A stretch of DNA of 26,848 bases from SIG440 sp045647905 (lineage in GTDB: Bacteria > Bacillota > Clostridia > Monoglobales > Monoglobaceae), in assembly GCA_045647905.1 (NCBI GenBank), contig JAZRMZ010000186.1, positions 1-26,848 on the forward strand. Reading direction: 5' to 3'. Every line of letters begins with the position of its first letter. Position 1 is the stretch's first letter. Position numbers and translations under genes: made by a program. This document shows, piece after piece, positions 14,192 to 22,077 of the stretch. The notes under the pieces are model-generated. The model did not search any database, was not told the DNA's origin, and saw only the letters and a program-made list of their open reading frames with translations.

Positions 14192-15424
14192 TTATCTGTC
14201 ACTTCCGGAATGGGGTGTGTGGAACCATTCCTTTTTATTTTTTTTGAGTGCGCCGATGATTCCCACGGGAATCCAGCTGATGATATAGAATATAAATCCT
14301 GCAATGTTTTTCATCACGCATTTGTCAAGCTTTCTGTCATTATAAAGTGCCGCAACAACAAGAACGTTGTTCATAACCACAAGGGTTGTGAGCAGGAACA
14401 TCTTCCATGGTTCATCCCATGTTCTGCAAAACAGCTCATAAGCCGATGAAGTCTTGCTGACAAAAAACATCATTATATATTCAAGGGTGAGAACGCCCAT
14501 GGAAACAAGATAAAGTGCGTCGCCCCAGAAATTCATAACCATATGAAGTGACTCAAGGGATTTTTCCTTCACGCCCTTTTTCAAAAGGGGCATAATATAA
14601 CGTGATGCAACATCGGCAATTCCCTGTGACCAACGCTGTCTTTGCCTAACCGAAACACCCATATCACGGGGTTTTTCGTCATATACAACTGCTTCGTGCG
14701 CCCAGCCAACCTTGATGTCACTCAACGCAAGTTTGAGGGTGAATTCAATATCCTCCGCAAGACAGGTTGCGCCCCAACCGTGTTGTTTAATCAAGTCTGC
14801 CTCAACTGCAAAGCCCGTGCCGCCCAGACGGCAACCGATTCCAAGGTTTCCACGTGAAAGCTGGGTGAGCCGGTTGTTTATCCAATACCACAGAGAGTAT
14901 GAAAATGTCAGCCAGTTGTCGGAGGGATTCTTGCTGTCAAGGTAGCCCTGAACGGCTCTGTATCCCTCGTTGATTTTGTCGTTCATATGAATGAGGAAAT
15001 CTTTTTTGATGATGTTGTCTGCATCAAACACACAAAAATATCCGTATTTTTCTTCCATGCCAAAAATTCTGTCAAAAGCAAATTCCATTGCATAGCCCTT
15101 GCCGCGTTTGGTGTTGTCAAACCTTTCAAGAACAACCGCACCTGCCTCTTTTGCAATTTCGGCAGTTCTGTCGGTACAGTTGTCGGCAACAACAAAAATC
15201 TGATACTTGTCTTTTGGATATTCAAGGGATTTCAGACTTTCAACAATATCTTTAATAACAGATTCTTCGTTGTGTGCCGCAACAAGAAGTGCAAATGTGT
15301 TTTTACGGTTATTCTTCTTTTCACCCTTCACGTGTTCAAGGGAGAAGAGACTTATAATAACATAATAGCAACCTATCGCAAACAGAATAAACTGAAGCAC
15401 ATCAAGCAAAAACAATAAGACCAT
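14192..15424 (-). CDS. Membrane glycosyltransferase, family 2 (processive type)
   Basis: 410 residues. One N-terminal transmembrane helix (about 1-27), then a GT2 catalytic domain: LLVAAHNEESVI, VVADNCTDRTAEIA, the metal-binding FDADN motif, the acceptor-side LAEDIEFTLKLA with the ED pair, and RQRQRWSQG, the Q-x-x-RW signature of processive synthases such as cellulose, PgaC or hyaluronan synthases. About three C-terminal helices follow (about 295-320, 340-360, 370-395). It most likely makes or extends a cell-surface polysaccharide from a nucleotide sugar; the substrate cannot be read from sequence. No other polysaccharide gene is next to it. It heads the minus-strand block leading to acpS, alr and mazEF. 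The start ATG has a modest AAAGGCGG about 12 nt upstream. Confidence 0.88.
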   Translation of the reverse strand: MVLLFLLDVLQFILFAIGCYYVIISLFSLEHVKGEKKNNRKNTFALLVAAHNEESVIKDIVESLKSLEYPKDKYQIFVVADNCTDRTAEIAKEAGAVVLERFDNTKRGKGYAMEFAFDRIFGMEEKYGYFCVFDADNIIKKDFLIHMNDKINEGYRAVQGYLDSKNPSDNWLTFSYSLWYWINNRLTQLSRGNLGIGCRLGGTGFAVEADLIKQHGWGATCLAEDIEFTLKLALSDIKVGWAHEAVVYDEKPRDMGVSVRQRQRWSQGIADVASRYIMPLLKKGVKEKSLESLHMVMNFWGDALYLVSMGVLTLEYIMMFFVSKTSSAYELFCRTWDEPWKMFLLTTLVVMNNVLVVAALYNDRKLDKCVMKNIAGFIFYIISWIPVGIIGALKKNKKEWFHTPHSGSDR

Positions 15425-15791
15425 TTTTTACTTTTCCGCCTTTCTGCAACTATAATGAATTTGTCTTGCAAATTCCGACACGACACATTCATTATTAACA
15501 AAACAATCGTTTGAATTATAATCTTGATTTTATGCACACTTTTGAGCATACTATATTATTATACATTATATAGTAAATAAATTCAATACTTTTTTTAAAA
15601 AAATTTTTTTAACTTCTGTTGCGTCAATCGGGGAGGGAATAATAGAAAAAAAGTCCAAAAAATTTAAAATATTTTAGCAAAATCGCTTTACTATAAAACA
15701 ACTTTGGTGTATAATATTTATGATTGCATAGAGGAAGCTGTTCTTTTTTTGCAATCGGTTGATTAACAAATAAGACTATGAGGTTTAATAT
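15425..15791. other. AT-rich divergent intergenic region
   Basis: 367 bp between divergent GT2 and cysE. It contains an ACTATAT...ATATAGT dyad and long A/T runs (about 15550-15612), a CTGTTGCGTCAATC match (15616-15629, 13 of 14) to the outer arm of the palindrome at 22820, and the cysE promoter. I found no T-box sequence or other riboswitch and no ORF. Confidence 0.6.
15687..15715 (+). promoter_or_regulatory. cysE operon promoter (-35 TTTACT, -10 TATAAT)
   Basis: TTTACT (15687-15692) and TATAAT (15710-15715), 17 bp apart. The leader of about 70 nt can fold through GATTGCA/TGCAATC (about 15722 and 15750). Confidence 0.75.
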
Positions 15792-16469
15792 ATGGGTTTT
15801 ATAAAAACATTAAACGAAGAAATAACGCTTGTTTTTGAGCGTGACCCTGCGGCACGGAGCAAATGGCAGGTGTTGCTCCTGTATCCCGGTGTTAAAGCTG
15901 TTCTCAGCTACCGTCTTGCTCACAAGCTCCACAAAAGCGGTCATTACTTCCTTGCCGACTGGATTTCAAAACGTGCCCGAAAAAAAACAGGCATAGAAAT
16001 TCACCCTGCTGCTCAAATCGGAAAAGGGTTGTTTATTGACCACGGTATGGGAGTTGTCATAGGCGAAACGGCAATTATTGGCGAAAACTGTACCCTTTAT
16101 CAGGGAGTGACCCTTGGTGGTACGGGTAAGGATAAGGGCAAGCGACATCCAACAATCGGAAACAACGTAACCATCGGAAGCGGTGCCAAGGTTCTTGGAC
16201 CTTTTACCGTGGGCGACAACAGCAAAATTGCCGCAAATGCCGTGGTTCTCAACGAAATTCCGCCCAACAGCACCTGTGTTGGTGTTCCTGCTCATATTGT
16301 CAAGCGTGACAATGTTAAAATTGCACCCGCAAAAATCGACCTTGACCAGATTCACATTCCCGACCCTGTTTCAATGGATTTGTGCAAGCTCAGGGTTGAA
16401 CTTGAAAAGCTGAAATCAAAGCTCGAAAATGTTGATTGCAAAGGAGAAGATAAAAATGAAAGTATTTAA
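15792..16469 (+). CDS. cysE: Serine O-acetyltransferase
   Basis: Acetylates L-serine with acetyl-CoA to O-acetylserine, the committed step of cysteine synthesis and normally feedback-inhibited by cysteine. 225 residues, the short EpsC/CysE type common in Bacillota. A helical N-terminal part (DPAARSKW, YPGVKAVLSYRLAHKLH) precedes left-handed beta-helix hexapeptide repeats: GIEIHPAAQIGKGLFIDHG with the catalytic Asp-His region, GVVIGETAIIGENCTLYQGVTLGGTG, HPTIGNNVTIGSGAKVLG. GAGG lies before the ATG. Its 3' end overlaps cysS by 14 bp, so the two are cotranslated. The partner cysK is about 5 kb downstream. Confidence 0.96.
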   Translation: MGFIKTLNEEITLVFERDPAARSKWQVLLLYPGVKAVLSYRLAHKLHKSGHYFLADWISKRARKKTGIEIHPAAQIGKGLFIDHGMGVVIGETAIIGENCTLYQGVTLGGTGKDKGKRHPTIGNNVTIGSGAKVLGPFTVGDNSKIAANAVVLNEIPPNSTCVGVPAHIVKRDNVKIAPAKIDLDQIHIPDPVSMDLCKLRVELEKLKSKLENVDCKGEDKNESI

Positions 16470-17859
16470 CACTCTTAACCGAAAAAAAGAGGAACTTGTT
16501 CCCGTTGAAAAAGGCGTAATCCGTATGTATTCCTGCGGCCCCACCGTTTATAACTACTTCCATATCGGAAACGCACGTCCTTTCATTATATTTGACACCC
16601 TCCGCAGATACCTTGAATACTGCGGAAATACCGTGTATTTTGTACAGAACTTCACGGATATTGACGACAAAATGATTAATAAGGCAAACGAGCTGGGAAT
16701 AACCGTGAAAGAGCTTGCTGACCAGTATATTGCCGAATACTTCAAGGATGCGGACGGTCTTGGCATCAAACGTGCCACAGTTCATCCCAGAGCAACCGAC
16801 AATATTGATGCAATCATCGACATCGTAAAAAATCTTGAAGAAAAAGGTTATGCATATAACGTTGACGGTGACGTATATTTTTCGGCAAAGAAGTTCAAAC
16901 AGTACGGAAAGCTCTCACATCAGCCTCTTGAGGATCTTGAAAGCGGAGCACGTATAAACATCAATGAGGACAAGGAAGACCCCATGGACTTTGCGCTCTG
17001 GAAAAAACAAAAACCGGGCGAGCCTGCATGGGAAAGCCCCTGGGGAATGGGACGTCCCGGCTGGCACATTGAATGTAGTGCAATGGCAACCAAGTTCCTT
17101 GCAAAAACAATAGACATTCACAGTGGCGGTCAGGATTTGATTTTCCCCCACCACGAAAACGAAATTGCTCAGAGTGAATGCTGCCACGGCGTTCCCTTTG
17201 CAAACTACTGGATGCACAACGGTTATATCAACATCGACAACCGTAAGATGTCAAAATCTCTTGGCAACTTCTTTACCGTGCGTGAAATTGCCGAAGAATT
17301 TGATTATGAAGTTATCCGCTTCTTTATGCTTTCGGCACATTACAGAAGCCCCATCAACTTCAGCAAAGCATTGATGGAATCATCAAAATCGGCGCTTGAC
17401 AGAATCTATAACTGTCTCAGCGATATGAGATTCCTTGCAGGCAATGCCGAAAGCCGCACAGAACGCACCGATGCCGAAAAGGCGTTGGTTGAAACGCTTG
17501 ACGGCTTCAAAGCAAAATATATTGCCGCAATGGATGACGATTTGAATACTGCCGATGCAATTTCGGTTCTTTTTGAAATCGTTTCCGAAGCGAACAAGGC
17601 AATCACCGCAACATCAGGCTTCTCAAAGGAAGTAATCACCTATGCAATTGATATGCTCACCGAGCTTGGCGGCGTTCTTGGTCTTTTGCAGAAAGCCGAA
17701 GACAGCACCGACAGCGAAGTTGATGCAATTCTTGAAGAACGTGCAAAGGCACGTGCTGAAAAGAACTGGGCAAAATCTGATGAATTGCGTGATAAGCTGA
17801 AGGAAATGGGTATAATAGTAAAGGATACACCTCAGGGACAGCAGATTACAAAGGCTTAG
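16456..17859 (+). CDS. cysS: Cysteinyl-tRNA synthetase
   Basis: Class I synthetase charging tRNA-Cys. 467 residues from the ATG at 16456, chosen because AGGAG is 8-9 nt upstream and the family starts with this MKVFNTLNRKK segment; an upstream ATG at 16429 would only add residues over the end of cysE. HIGN is at 36-39 and KMSKS at 264-268. Zinc ligands are Cys27 (YSCGPT), Cys207 (HIECSAM), His232 and Glu236 (FPHHENE). The C-terminal anticodon-binding part ends with RAEKNWAKSDELRDKL...GIIVKDTPQG, typical of CysRS. The cysE-cysS-mrnC order matches Bacillus. Confidence 0.98.
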   Translation: MKVFNTLNRKKEELVPVEKGVIRMYSCGPTVYNYFHIGNARPFIIFDTLRRYLEYCGNTVYFVQNFTDIDDKMINKANELGITVKELADQYIAEYFKDADGLGIKRATVHPRATDNIDAIIDIVKNLEEKGYAYNVDGDVYFSAKKFKQYGKLSHQPLEDLESGARININEDKEDPMDFALWKKQKPGEPAWESPWGMGRPGWHIECSAMATKFLAKTIDIHSGGQDLIFPHHENEIAQSECCHGVPFANYWMHNGYINIDNRKMSKSLGNFFTVREIAEEFDYEVIRFFMLSAHYRSPINFSKALMESSKSALDRIYNCLSDMRFLAGNAESRTERTDAEKALVETLDGFKAKYIAAMDDDLNTADAISVLFEIVSEANKAITATSGFSKEVITYAIDMLTELGGVLGLLQKAEDSTDSEVDAILEERAKARAEKNWAKSDELRDKLKEMGIIVKDTPQGQQITKA

Positions 17860-17931
17860 TACCTCTGTAAGATAATAGATAGAAACACAAAGTGTTTTAC
17901 CACTTCTCTTCACTATCCCGCAAAGAGGTAC
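17859..17931 (+). promoter_or_regulatory. Possible RNA pairing that hides the mrnC ribosome binding site
   Basis: GTACCTCT (17859-17866, beginning in the cysS stop codon) is fully complementary to AGAGGTAC (17924-17931), which contains the mrnC Shine-Dalgarno. An internal hairpin AAACAC/GTGTTT lies between (about 17883-17897). Ribosomes ending cysS would open the pairing, giving coupling. Inference from complementarity only. Confidence 0.4.
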
Positions 17932-17939
17932 ACTAAACC

Positions 17940-18344
17940 ATGCTTGATACATTTTTGAAACAATTTAATCTGGGCGAGAATGTCTCGCCCAAACAATATT
18001 CACCATTGACTCTTGCATATATCGGCGATGCGGTTTATGAATTGTTTGTTCGAACCTATCTCATAAAGGATGCAAACTTTCCCGTGAACCGTTTGCACAA
18101 GGAAGCAATACATCTTGTTAACGCAAAGGCGCAGTCCGACCTTTACCAAAAAATAAAGGACAAGCTCACCGAGGAAGAAATGCAGATTTACAAGCGGGGA
18201 AGAAACACAAATTCACACCCGCCCAAAAATGCCGATATGGTGGATTACAAATCCGCAACGGGTGTTGAAGCTCTCATTGGCTATCTTTATCTGATGGGCG
18301 ACAGTAACCGTATTGCGGAGCTTTTGCAAAATCTGATTGACTGA
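17940..18344 (+). CDS. mrnC: Mini-ribonuclease III
   Basis: RNase III catalytic domain without the dsRNA-binding domain; in Bacillus it matures 23S rRNA ends. 134 residues, the usual Mini-III length. The catalytic helix LAYIGDAVYELFVR carries Asp30 and Glu34, and the second acidic motif is ATGVEALIGYLYL with Glu110. AGAGG precedes the ATG at a slightly long distance. Third gene of the cysE-cysS-mrnC operon, as in Bacillus. Confidence 0.95.
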   Translation: MLDTFLKQFNLGENVSPKQYSPLTLAYIGDAVYELFVRTYLIKDANFPVNRLHKEAIHLVNAKAQSDLYQKIKDKLTEEEMQIYKRGRNTNSHPPKNADMVDYKSATGVEALIGYLYLMGDSNRIAELLQNLID

Positions 18345-18356
18345 CAAAACGCAGCG

Positions 18357-18393
18357 TTTTTACATACCAAACAAAGAAGGAGCTATGTAAAAA
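18357..18393 (+). promoter_or_regulatory. Hairpin presenting the yitT ribosome binding site in its loop
   Basis: TTTTTACATA (18357-18366) and TATGTAAAAA (18384-18393) form a perfect 10-bp stem. The 17-nt loop contains GAAGGAG, and the last paired base is the A of the ATG. A small AAAACG/CGTTTT dyad lies just before it. It could act as a weak terminator-like or translational control element. Confidence 0.4.
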
Positions 18394-19229
18394 TGTCTGT
18401 ATTTCTGAGAAGATACCTTGTTGTTCTTTTGGGCAGTATGATAACGGCACTTTCGCTGAATTTGTTTCTTGTCCCTGCCAACATTGCGCCGGGCGGTCTG
18501 AGCGGAATTGCCATTTTGCTTCATCATCTGGCAAACCTGCCCGTGGGGCTTACCATTCTGGGGCTGAACATTCCCTTGTTTCTGTGGAGTCTGAAATACT
18601 TCAATGCAGGATTTATGTTTTCCTCGTTATTTGGGATGATTTCCCTTTCGGTTCTTACCGACTGTTTTGCATGGCTTCCTGTTGTGACGCAGGATGTTCT
18701 GCTTTCTGCCGTATATGGTGGAGTTCTTATGGGACTGGGGCTTGGGATTGTTTTCACCGCCGGCTCGTCAACCGGTGGAACAGACATTGCCGCTCAGATT
18801 CTGAAAAAACACTACCCGTCCGTTTCGGTGGGCAGATTTGTTTTGATAATTGATGCATTCATTGTTATTCTTGCAGGCATTGTTTTTGCAAAATGGGAAG
18901 TGACCCTTTATTCGGCGGTTGCGCTTTATATCACAACCTACATTATCGACCTTATGGTTGAAGGAATCAACTTTGCCAAGGTGGCATATATTATTTCAGA
19001 CAAGCCCTCATCCATATCCCGGGGGATTTCAAATAGCCTCTCACGGGGCACAACCGCACTTCACGCATTTTCGCACTTCACGGGTGATGAAAAAACGGTG
19101 CTTTTGTGTGTGGTGAAAAAGTATGAAATCAGCCGACTGAAAATGCTGATAAAAAGCCTTGACCCCAACGCATTTGTCATTCTTTCGGATGCACGGGAGG
19201 TTTTGGGCAACGGCTTTAAAACACAATAA
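18393..19229 (+). CDS. YitT family membrane protein (DUF2179 C-terminus)
   Basis: 278 residues. About five or six transmembrane segments fill residues 1-195, including LNLFLVPANIAPGGLSGIAILL near the start and YGGVLMGLGLGIVFTAGSSTGGTDIAAQIL, both typical of YitT. The cytosolic C-terminal DUF2179 domain (about 200-278) has AYIISDKPSSISRGISN, RGTTALHAFSHFTGDEKTVLLCVVKKYE and DPNAFVILSDAREVLGNGF. Transport function is not established for the family. GGAG precedes the ATG inside a hairpin loop. It lies 48 bp after mrnC and 45 bp before the transketolase genes, so it may be part of one long transcript. Confidence 0.92.
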   Translation: MSVFLRRYLVVLLGSMITALSLNLFLVPANIAPGGLSGIAILLHHLANLPVGLTILGLNIPLFLWSLKYFNAGFMFSSLFGMISLSVLTDCFAWLPVVTQDVLLSAVYGGVLMGLGLGIVFTAGSSTGGTDIAAQILKKHYPSVSVGRFVLIIDAFIVILAGIVFAKWEVTLYSAVALYITTYIIDLMVEGINFAKVAYIISDKPSSISRGISNSLSRGTTALHAFSHFTGDEKTVLLCVVKKYEISRLKMLIKSLDPNAFVILSDAREVLGNGFKTQ

Positions 19230-19274
19230 AATGAATATAATTAACAATTTATATAAAAACGGAGGCATAAGGCA

Positions 19275-20120
19275 ATGACAAACCAAAATCAATTGAAACT
19301 TTCTGCCGCAAATATCCGCAAAATGGCGTTAGAGGCGATTCACAGCGCAAAATCAGGCCATCCCGGCGGTTCACTTTCTGCGGCAGACATTCTGGCATAT
19401 CTCTATATGTCCGAAATGAACGTCGACACAAAAAATCCAAAAGACCCCAACCGTGACAGATTTGTTCTTTCAAAGGGTCATGCGGCACCGGGACTTTATG
19501 CGGCGCTTGCCGAAAGAGGTTTTATCCCCAAGGAAGACATCAAAACCTTCCGTAATGCTGAAAGCTACCTTCAGGGTCATCCTGATATGAAGGGTGTACC
19601 CGGCGTTGATATGTCAACAGGTTCACTTGGTCAGGGAATCAGCGCAGCTTGCGGAATTGCTCTCGCAGGAAAGCTGGACAAAAAAGACTATCGTGTGTTC
19701 ACAATCCTTGGTGACGGCGAATGTGAAGAAGGTCAGGTTTGGGAAGCGGCAATGTTTGCGGCACACTACAAACTGGATAATCTCACCGCTTTTCTGGATT
19801 TCAACGGACTTCAGATTGACGGCGACATCACAAAGGTTATGAATCCAACACCCTTTGACAAAAAGTTTGAAGCCTTCAACTGGAACGTAATCTGCATTGA
19901 TGATGGTCACGACTTTGACAAGATTGCAGAAGCAGTAAATTCAGCAAAAGAATGCAAGGGCAAACCCACAATCATCATTGCAAACACCGTCAAGGGCAAG
20001 GGTGTGTCATATATGGAAAATCAGGCAGGCTGGCACGGAAATGCCCCCTCTGACGAACAATATGAACAAGCAATCAAAGAACTTGACCAATACATAGAAT
20101 CTTTGGGAGGTGCGTGCTAA
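19275..20120 (+). CDS. Transketolase, N-terminal (TPP-binding) subunit
   Basis: One half of a split transketolase, exchanging two-carbon units between pentose phosphates and other sugars in the non-oxidative pentose phosphate pathway. 281 residues: KSGHPGGSLSAADILAYLY, VLSKGHAAPGLYAAL, TGSLGQGISAACG and the TPP/Mg motif starting with GDG (146-148) and reaching Asn177 (LDFNGLQIDG). GGAGG precedes the ATG at 9 nt. The split is real and not a frameshift: the downstream subunit has its own GGGAGG and start, and such paired genes are common in Clostridia and archaea. The stop overlaps the next start (TAATG). Confidence 0.95.
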   Translation: MTNQNQLKLSAANIRKMALEAIHSAKSGHPGGSLSAADILAYLYMSEMNVDTKNPKDPNRDRFVLSKGHAAPGLYAALAERGFIPKEDIKTFRNAESYLQGHPDMKGVPGVDMSTGSLGQGISAACGIALAGKLDKKDYRVFTILGDGECEEGQVWEAAMFAAHYKLDNLTAFLDFNGLQIDGDITKVMNPTPFDKKFEAFNWNVICIDDGHDFDKIAEAVNSAKECKGKPTIIIANTVKGKGVSYMENQAGWHGNAPSDEQYEQAIKELDQYIESLGGAC

Positions 20121-21064
20121 TGTATACAATAGGTGAAAAAAAGGCAACCCGTGAAGCATACGGTGCGGCTTTGGCTGAATTCGGTTGCGACGAGAGAGTT
20201 GTTGTTCTTGATGCAGACCTTTCAAAATCAACCAAGACAGATAACTTTTTGAAGGCATATCCCGAAAGATTTATCAACTGCGGAATTGCCGAAGGCAACA
20301 TGGTATCCGTTGCGGCAGGACTTGCAACCTGCGGAAAGGTTGTTTTTGCAAGCTCATTTGCAATGTTTGCTGCAGGCAGAGCCTTTGAACAGGTAAGAAA
20401 CTCCATCGGTTATCCCAAGCTGAACGTGAAAATCGGTGCAACTCATGCAGGTATATCCGTTGGTGAAGACGGTGCAACTCACCAGTGTCTTGAAGATATG
20501 GGAATTATGCGAACAATCCCCAATATGATAATTCTGAACCCTGCTGATGCAGCCGAAGCTCGTCTTGCTGTAAAAGCGGCAATTGACTATGAAGGCCCCG
20601 TTTATCTCCGTTTCGGACGTCTTGCGGTTCCCACAATCTTTGGTGATGACTACAAATTTGAAATTGGCAAAGGCGTGCAGCTTGCGGAGGGCAAGGATGT
20701 GACAATCATTGCAACAGGTCTTATGGTTCCTTATGCATTGGAAGCAAAAACCGCTCTCAAGGAAATGGGTATTGATGCACGTGTAATCAATATTCACACA
20801 ATCAAGCCCATTGACCGTGACATTATCATCAAAGCCGCAAAGGAAACAGGTGCAATCGTCACAGCCGAAGAACACAACATCCTGGGAGGTCTTGGCTCGG
20901 CTGTTGCAGAAGTTCTTGCTGAAGGCTGTCCTGTTCCTATGGAACGTGTGGGCACACAGGATGTTTTCGGACGCTCAGGCGTGCCGGCAAAGCTCTTTGA
21001 AATTTACGGTCTTGATACGAAAACAATTGTTGAAAAGGCAAAGGCTGTTATTGGCAGAAAATAA
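20120..21064 (+). CDS. Transketolase, C-terminal subunit
   Basis: 314 residues from the ATG at 20120, placed 9 nt after GGGAGG; an upstream GTG at 20114 is too close to that site. It carries the pyrimidine-binding domain with the catalytic Glu58 in INCGIAEGNMV, then FASSFAMFAAGRAFEQVRNSI, THAGISVGEDGATHQCLEDMGI, YLRFGR, and the C-terminal domain with GKDVTIIATGLMVPYALEA and TAEEHNILGGLGSAVAE. It forms the active enzyme with the preceding subunit. A 1-bp overlap with that gene ensures coupled synthesis. Similarity to 1-deoxyxylulose-5-phosphate synthase C-termini exists, but the pair layout and length favour transketolase. Confidence 0.95.
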   Translation: MYTIGEKKATREAYGAALAEFGCDERVVVLDADLSKSTKTDNFLKAYPERFINCGIAEGNMVSVAAGLATCGKVVFASSFAMFAAGRAFEQVRNSIGYPKLNVKIGATHAGISVGEDGATHQCLEDMGIMRTIPNMIILNPADAAEARLAVKAAIDYEGPVYLRFGRLAVPTIFGDDYKFEIGKGVQLAEGKDVTIIATGLMVPYALEAKTALKEMGIDARVINIHTIKPIDRDIIIKAAKETGAIVTAEEHNILGGLGSAVAEVLAEGCPVPMERVGTQDVFGRSGVPAKLFEIYGLDTKTIVEKAKAVIGRK

Positions 21065-21077
21065 AACACTTCATACA

Positions 21078-21106
21078 TAAAGGGCTGTAATACATACAGC
21101 CCTTTA
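21078..21106 (+). terminator. Hairpin after the transketolase genes
   Basis: A perfect 12-bp stem, TAAAGGGCTGTA (21078-21089) with TACAGCCCTTTA (21095-21106), loop ATACA. The T-run is short and inside the stem, so termination may be incomplete and cysK could receive some read-through. Confidence 0.65.
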
Positions 21107-21134
21107 ATAATAACAATCGGAAAGGAAATGCCTG

Positions 21135-22061
21135 ATGAATATAAAAAAATCCGTAACCGAACTGATTGGCTCAACTCCCCTTATGGAGCTTGTCAATTAC
21201 AACAAAGAAAATAATCTTTCTGCAACGCTTCTGGCAAAGCTGGAATACTTCAATCCTGCCGGAAGTGCAAAGGACAGAATTGCAAGGGAAATGATTGAAG
21301 AAGCCGAAAAGGAGGGAGCATTATTCCCCGATTCGGTAATCATCGAACCCACAAGCGGTAACACAGGAATCGGGCTTGCGGCAGTTGCGGCGTCAAAGGG
21401 GTATAAAACAATATTCACCATGCCCGAAACCATGAGTGTTGAACGCCGAAATCTTTTGGCGGCATACGGTGCGCAGATTGTTCTCACCGAGGGAAGCAAA
21501 GGCATGAGCGGAGCAATTGAAAAGGCAAATGAACTTGCAAAGGAATTGCCACACAGCTTTATTCCCTCACAATTTGAAAATAGTGCAAACCCCAATGCTC
21601 ACTACAAAACCACCGGCCCTGAAATATGGAACGACACAGACGGACGAATTGATGCTTTTGTGGCAGGAGTGGGTACGGGAGGAACAATCAGCGGAACGGG
21701 CAAATTCCTGAAGGAAAAGAACCCTGACGTGAAAATAATTGCCATTGAGCCAAAGAACTCACCTTTGCTTTCAACAGGCAAAGCCGGAAGCCACGGACTT
21801 CAGGGCATTGGTGCAAACTTTGTTCCCAACACCCTTGATAAAGGTATTCTGGACGAAATTATAACCGTTTCGGAGGAAGATGCCTATGCTGCCGCACGGC
21901 AAATGGCACGGCTTGAGGGGATTTTGGTTGGAATTTCATCGGGAGCGGCACTTCACGCCGCAACGGAAGTTGCCAAGCGTCCTCAAATGAACGGAAAAAC
22001 CATTGTGGTTCTGCTTCCCGATACGGGTGAACGATATATGTCAACAGACTTATTTAAATAG
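21135..22061 (+). CDS. cysK: Cysteine synthase (O-acetylserine sulfhydrylase)
   Basis: PLP enzyme making cysteine from O-acetylserine and sulfide. 308 residues, CysK-A length. The PLP Lys46 is in NPAGSAKDR. The substrate loop TSGNTGIGLA is near residue 73, PLP-phosphate loop GTGGTISGTGKFL is around 180-192, and a Ser near the C-terminus lies in GISSGAALHAA. GGAAAGG precedes the ATG. It completes the pathway begun by CysE upstream. The downstream hydrolase starts 16 bp after it and likely shares the transcript. Confidence 0.95.
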   Translation: MNIKKSVTELIGSTPLMELVNYNKENNLSATLLAKLEYFNPAGSAKDRIAREMIEEAEKEGALFPDSVIIEPTSGNTGIGLAAVAASKGYKTIFTMPETMSVERRNLLAAYGAQIVLTEGSKGMSGAIEKANELAKELPHSFIPSQFENSANPNAHYKTTGPEIWNDTDGRIDAFVAGVGTGGTISGTGKFLKEKNPDVKIIAIEPKNSPLLSTGKAGSHGLQGIGANFVPNTLDKGILDEIITVSEEDAYAAARQMARLEGILVGISSGAALHAATEVAKRPQMNGKTIVVLLPDTGERYMSTDLFK

Positions 22062-22077
22062 GAAAGGAAAAAACAAT

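Noticed and set aside
15425..16456. T-box or cysteine riboswitch for cysE/cysS
   Set aside because: I looked for the T-box antiterminator core (GGTGG-type) and a specifier hairpin upstream of cysE and found neither; the leader is only about 70 nt.
20114..20122. GTG at 20114 as the start of the transketolase C subunit
   Set aside because: It lies only 3 nt from the GGGAGG, whereas the ATG at 20120 is at 9 nt.
19275..21064. Transketolase broken by a frameshift
   Set aside because: Each half has its own ribosome binding site and start, the halves end at the known subunit boundary, and split transketolases are normal in Clostridia.
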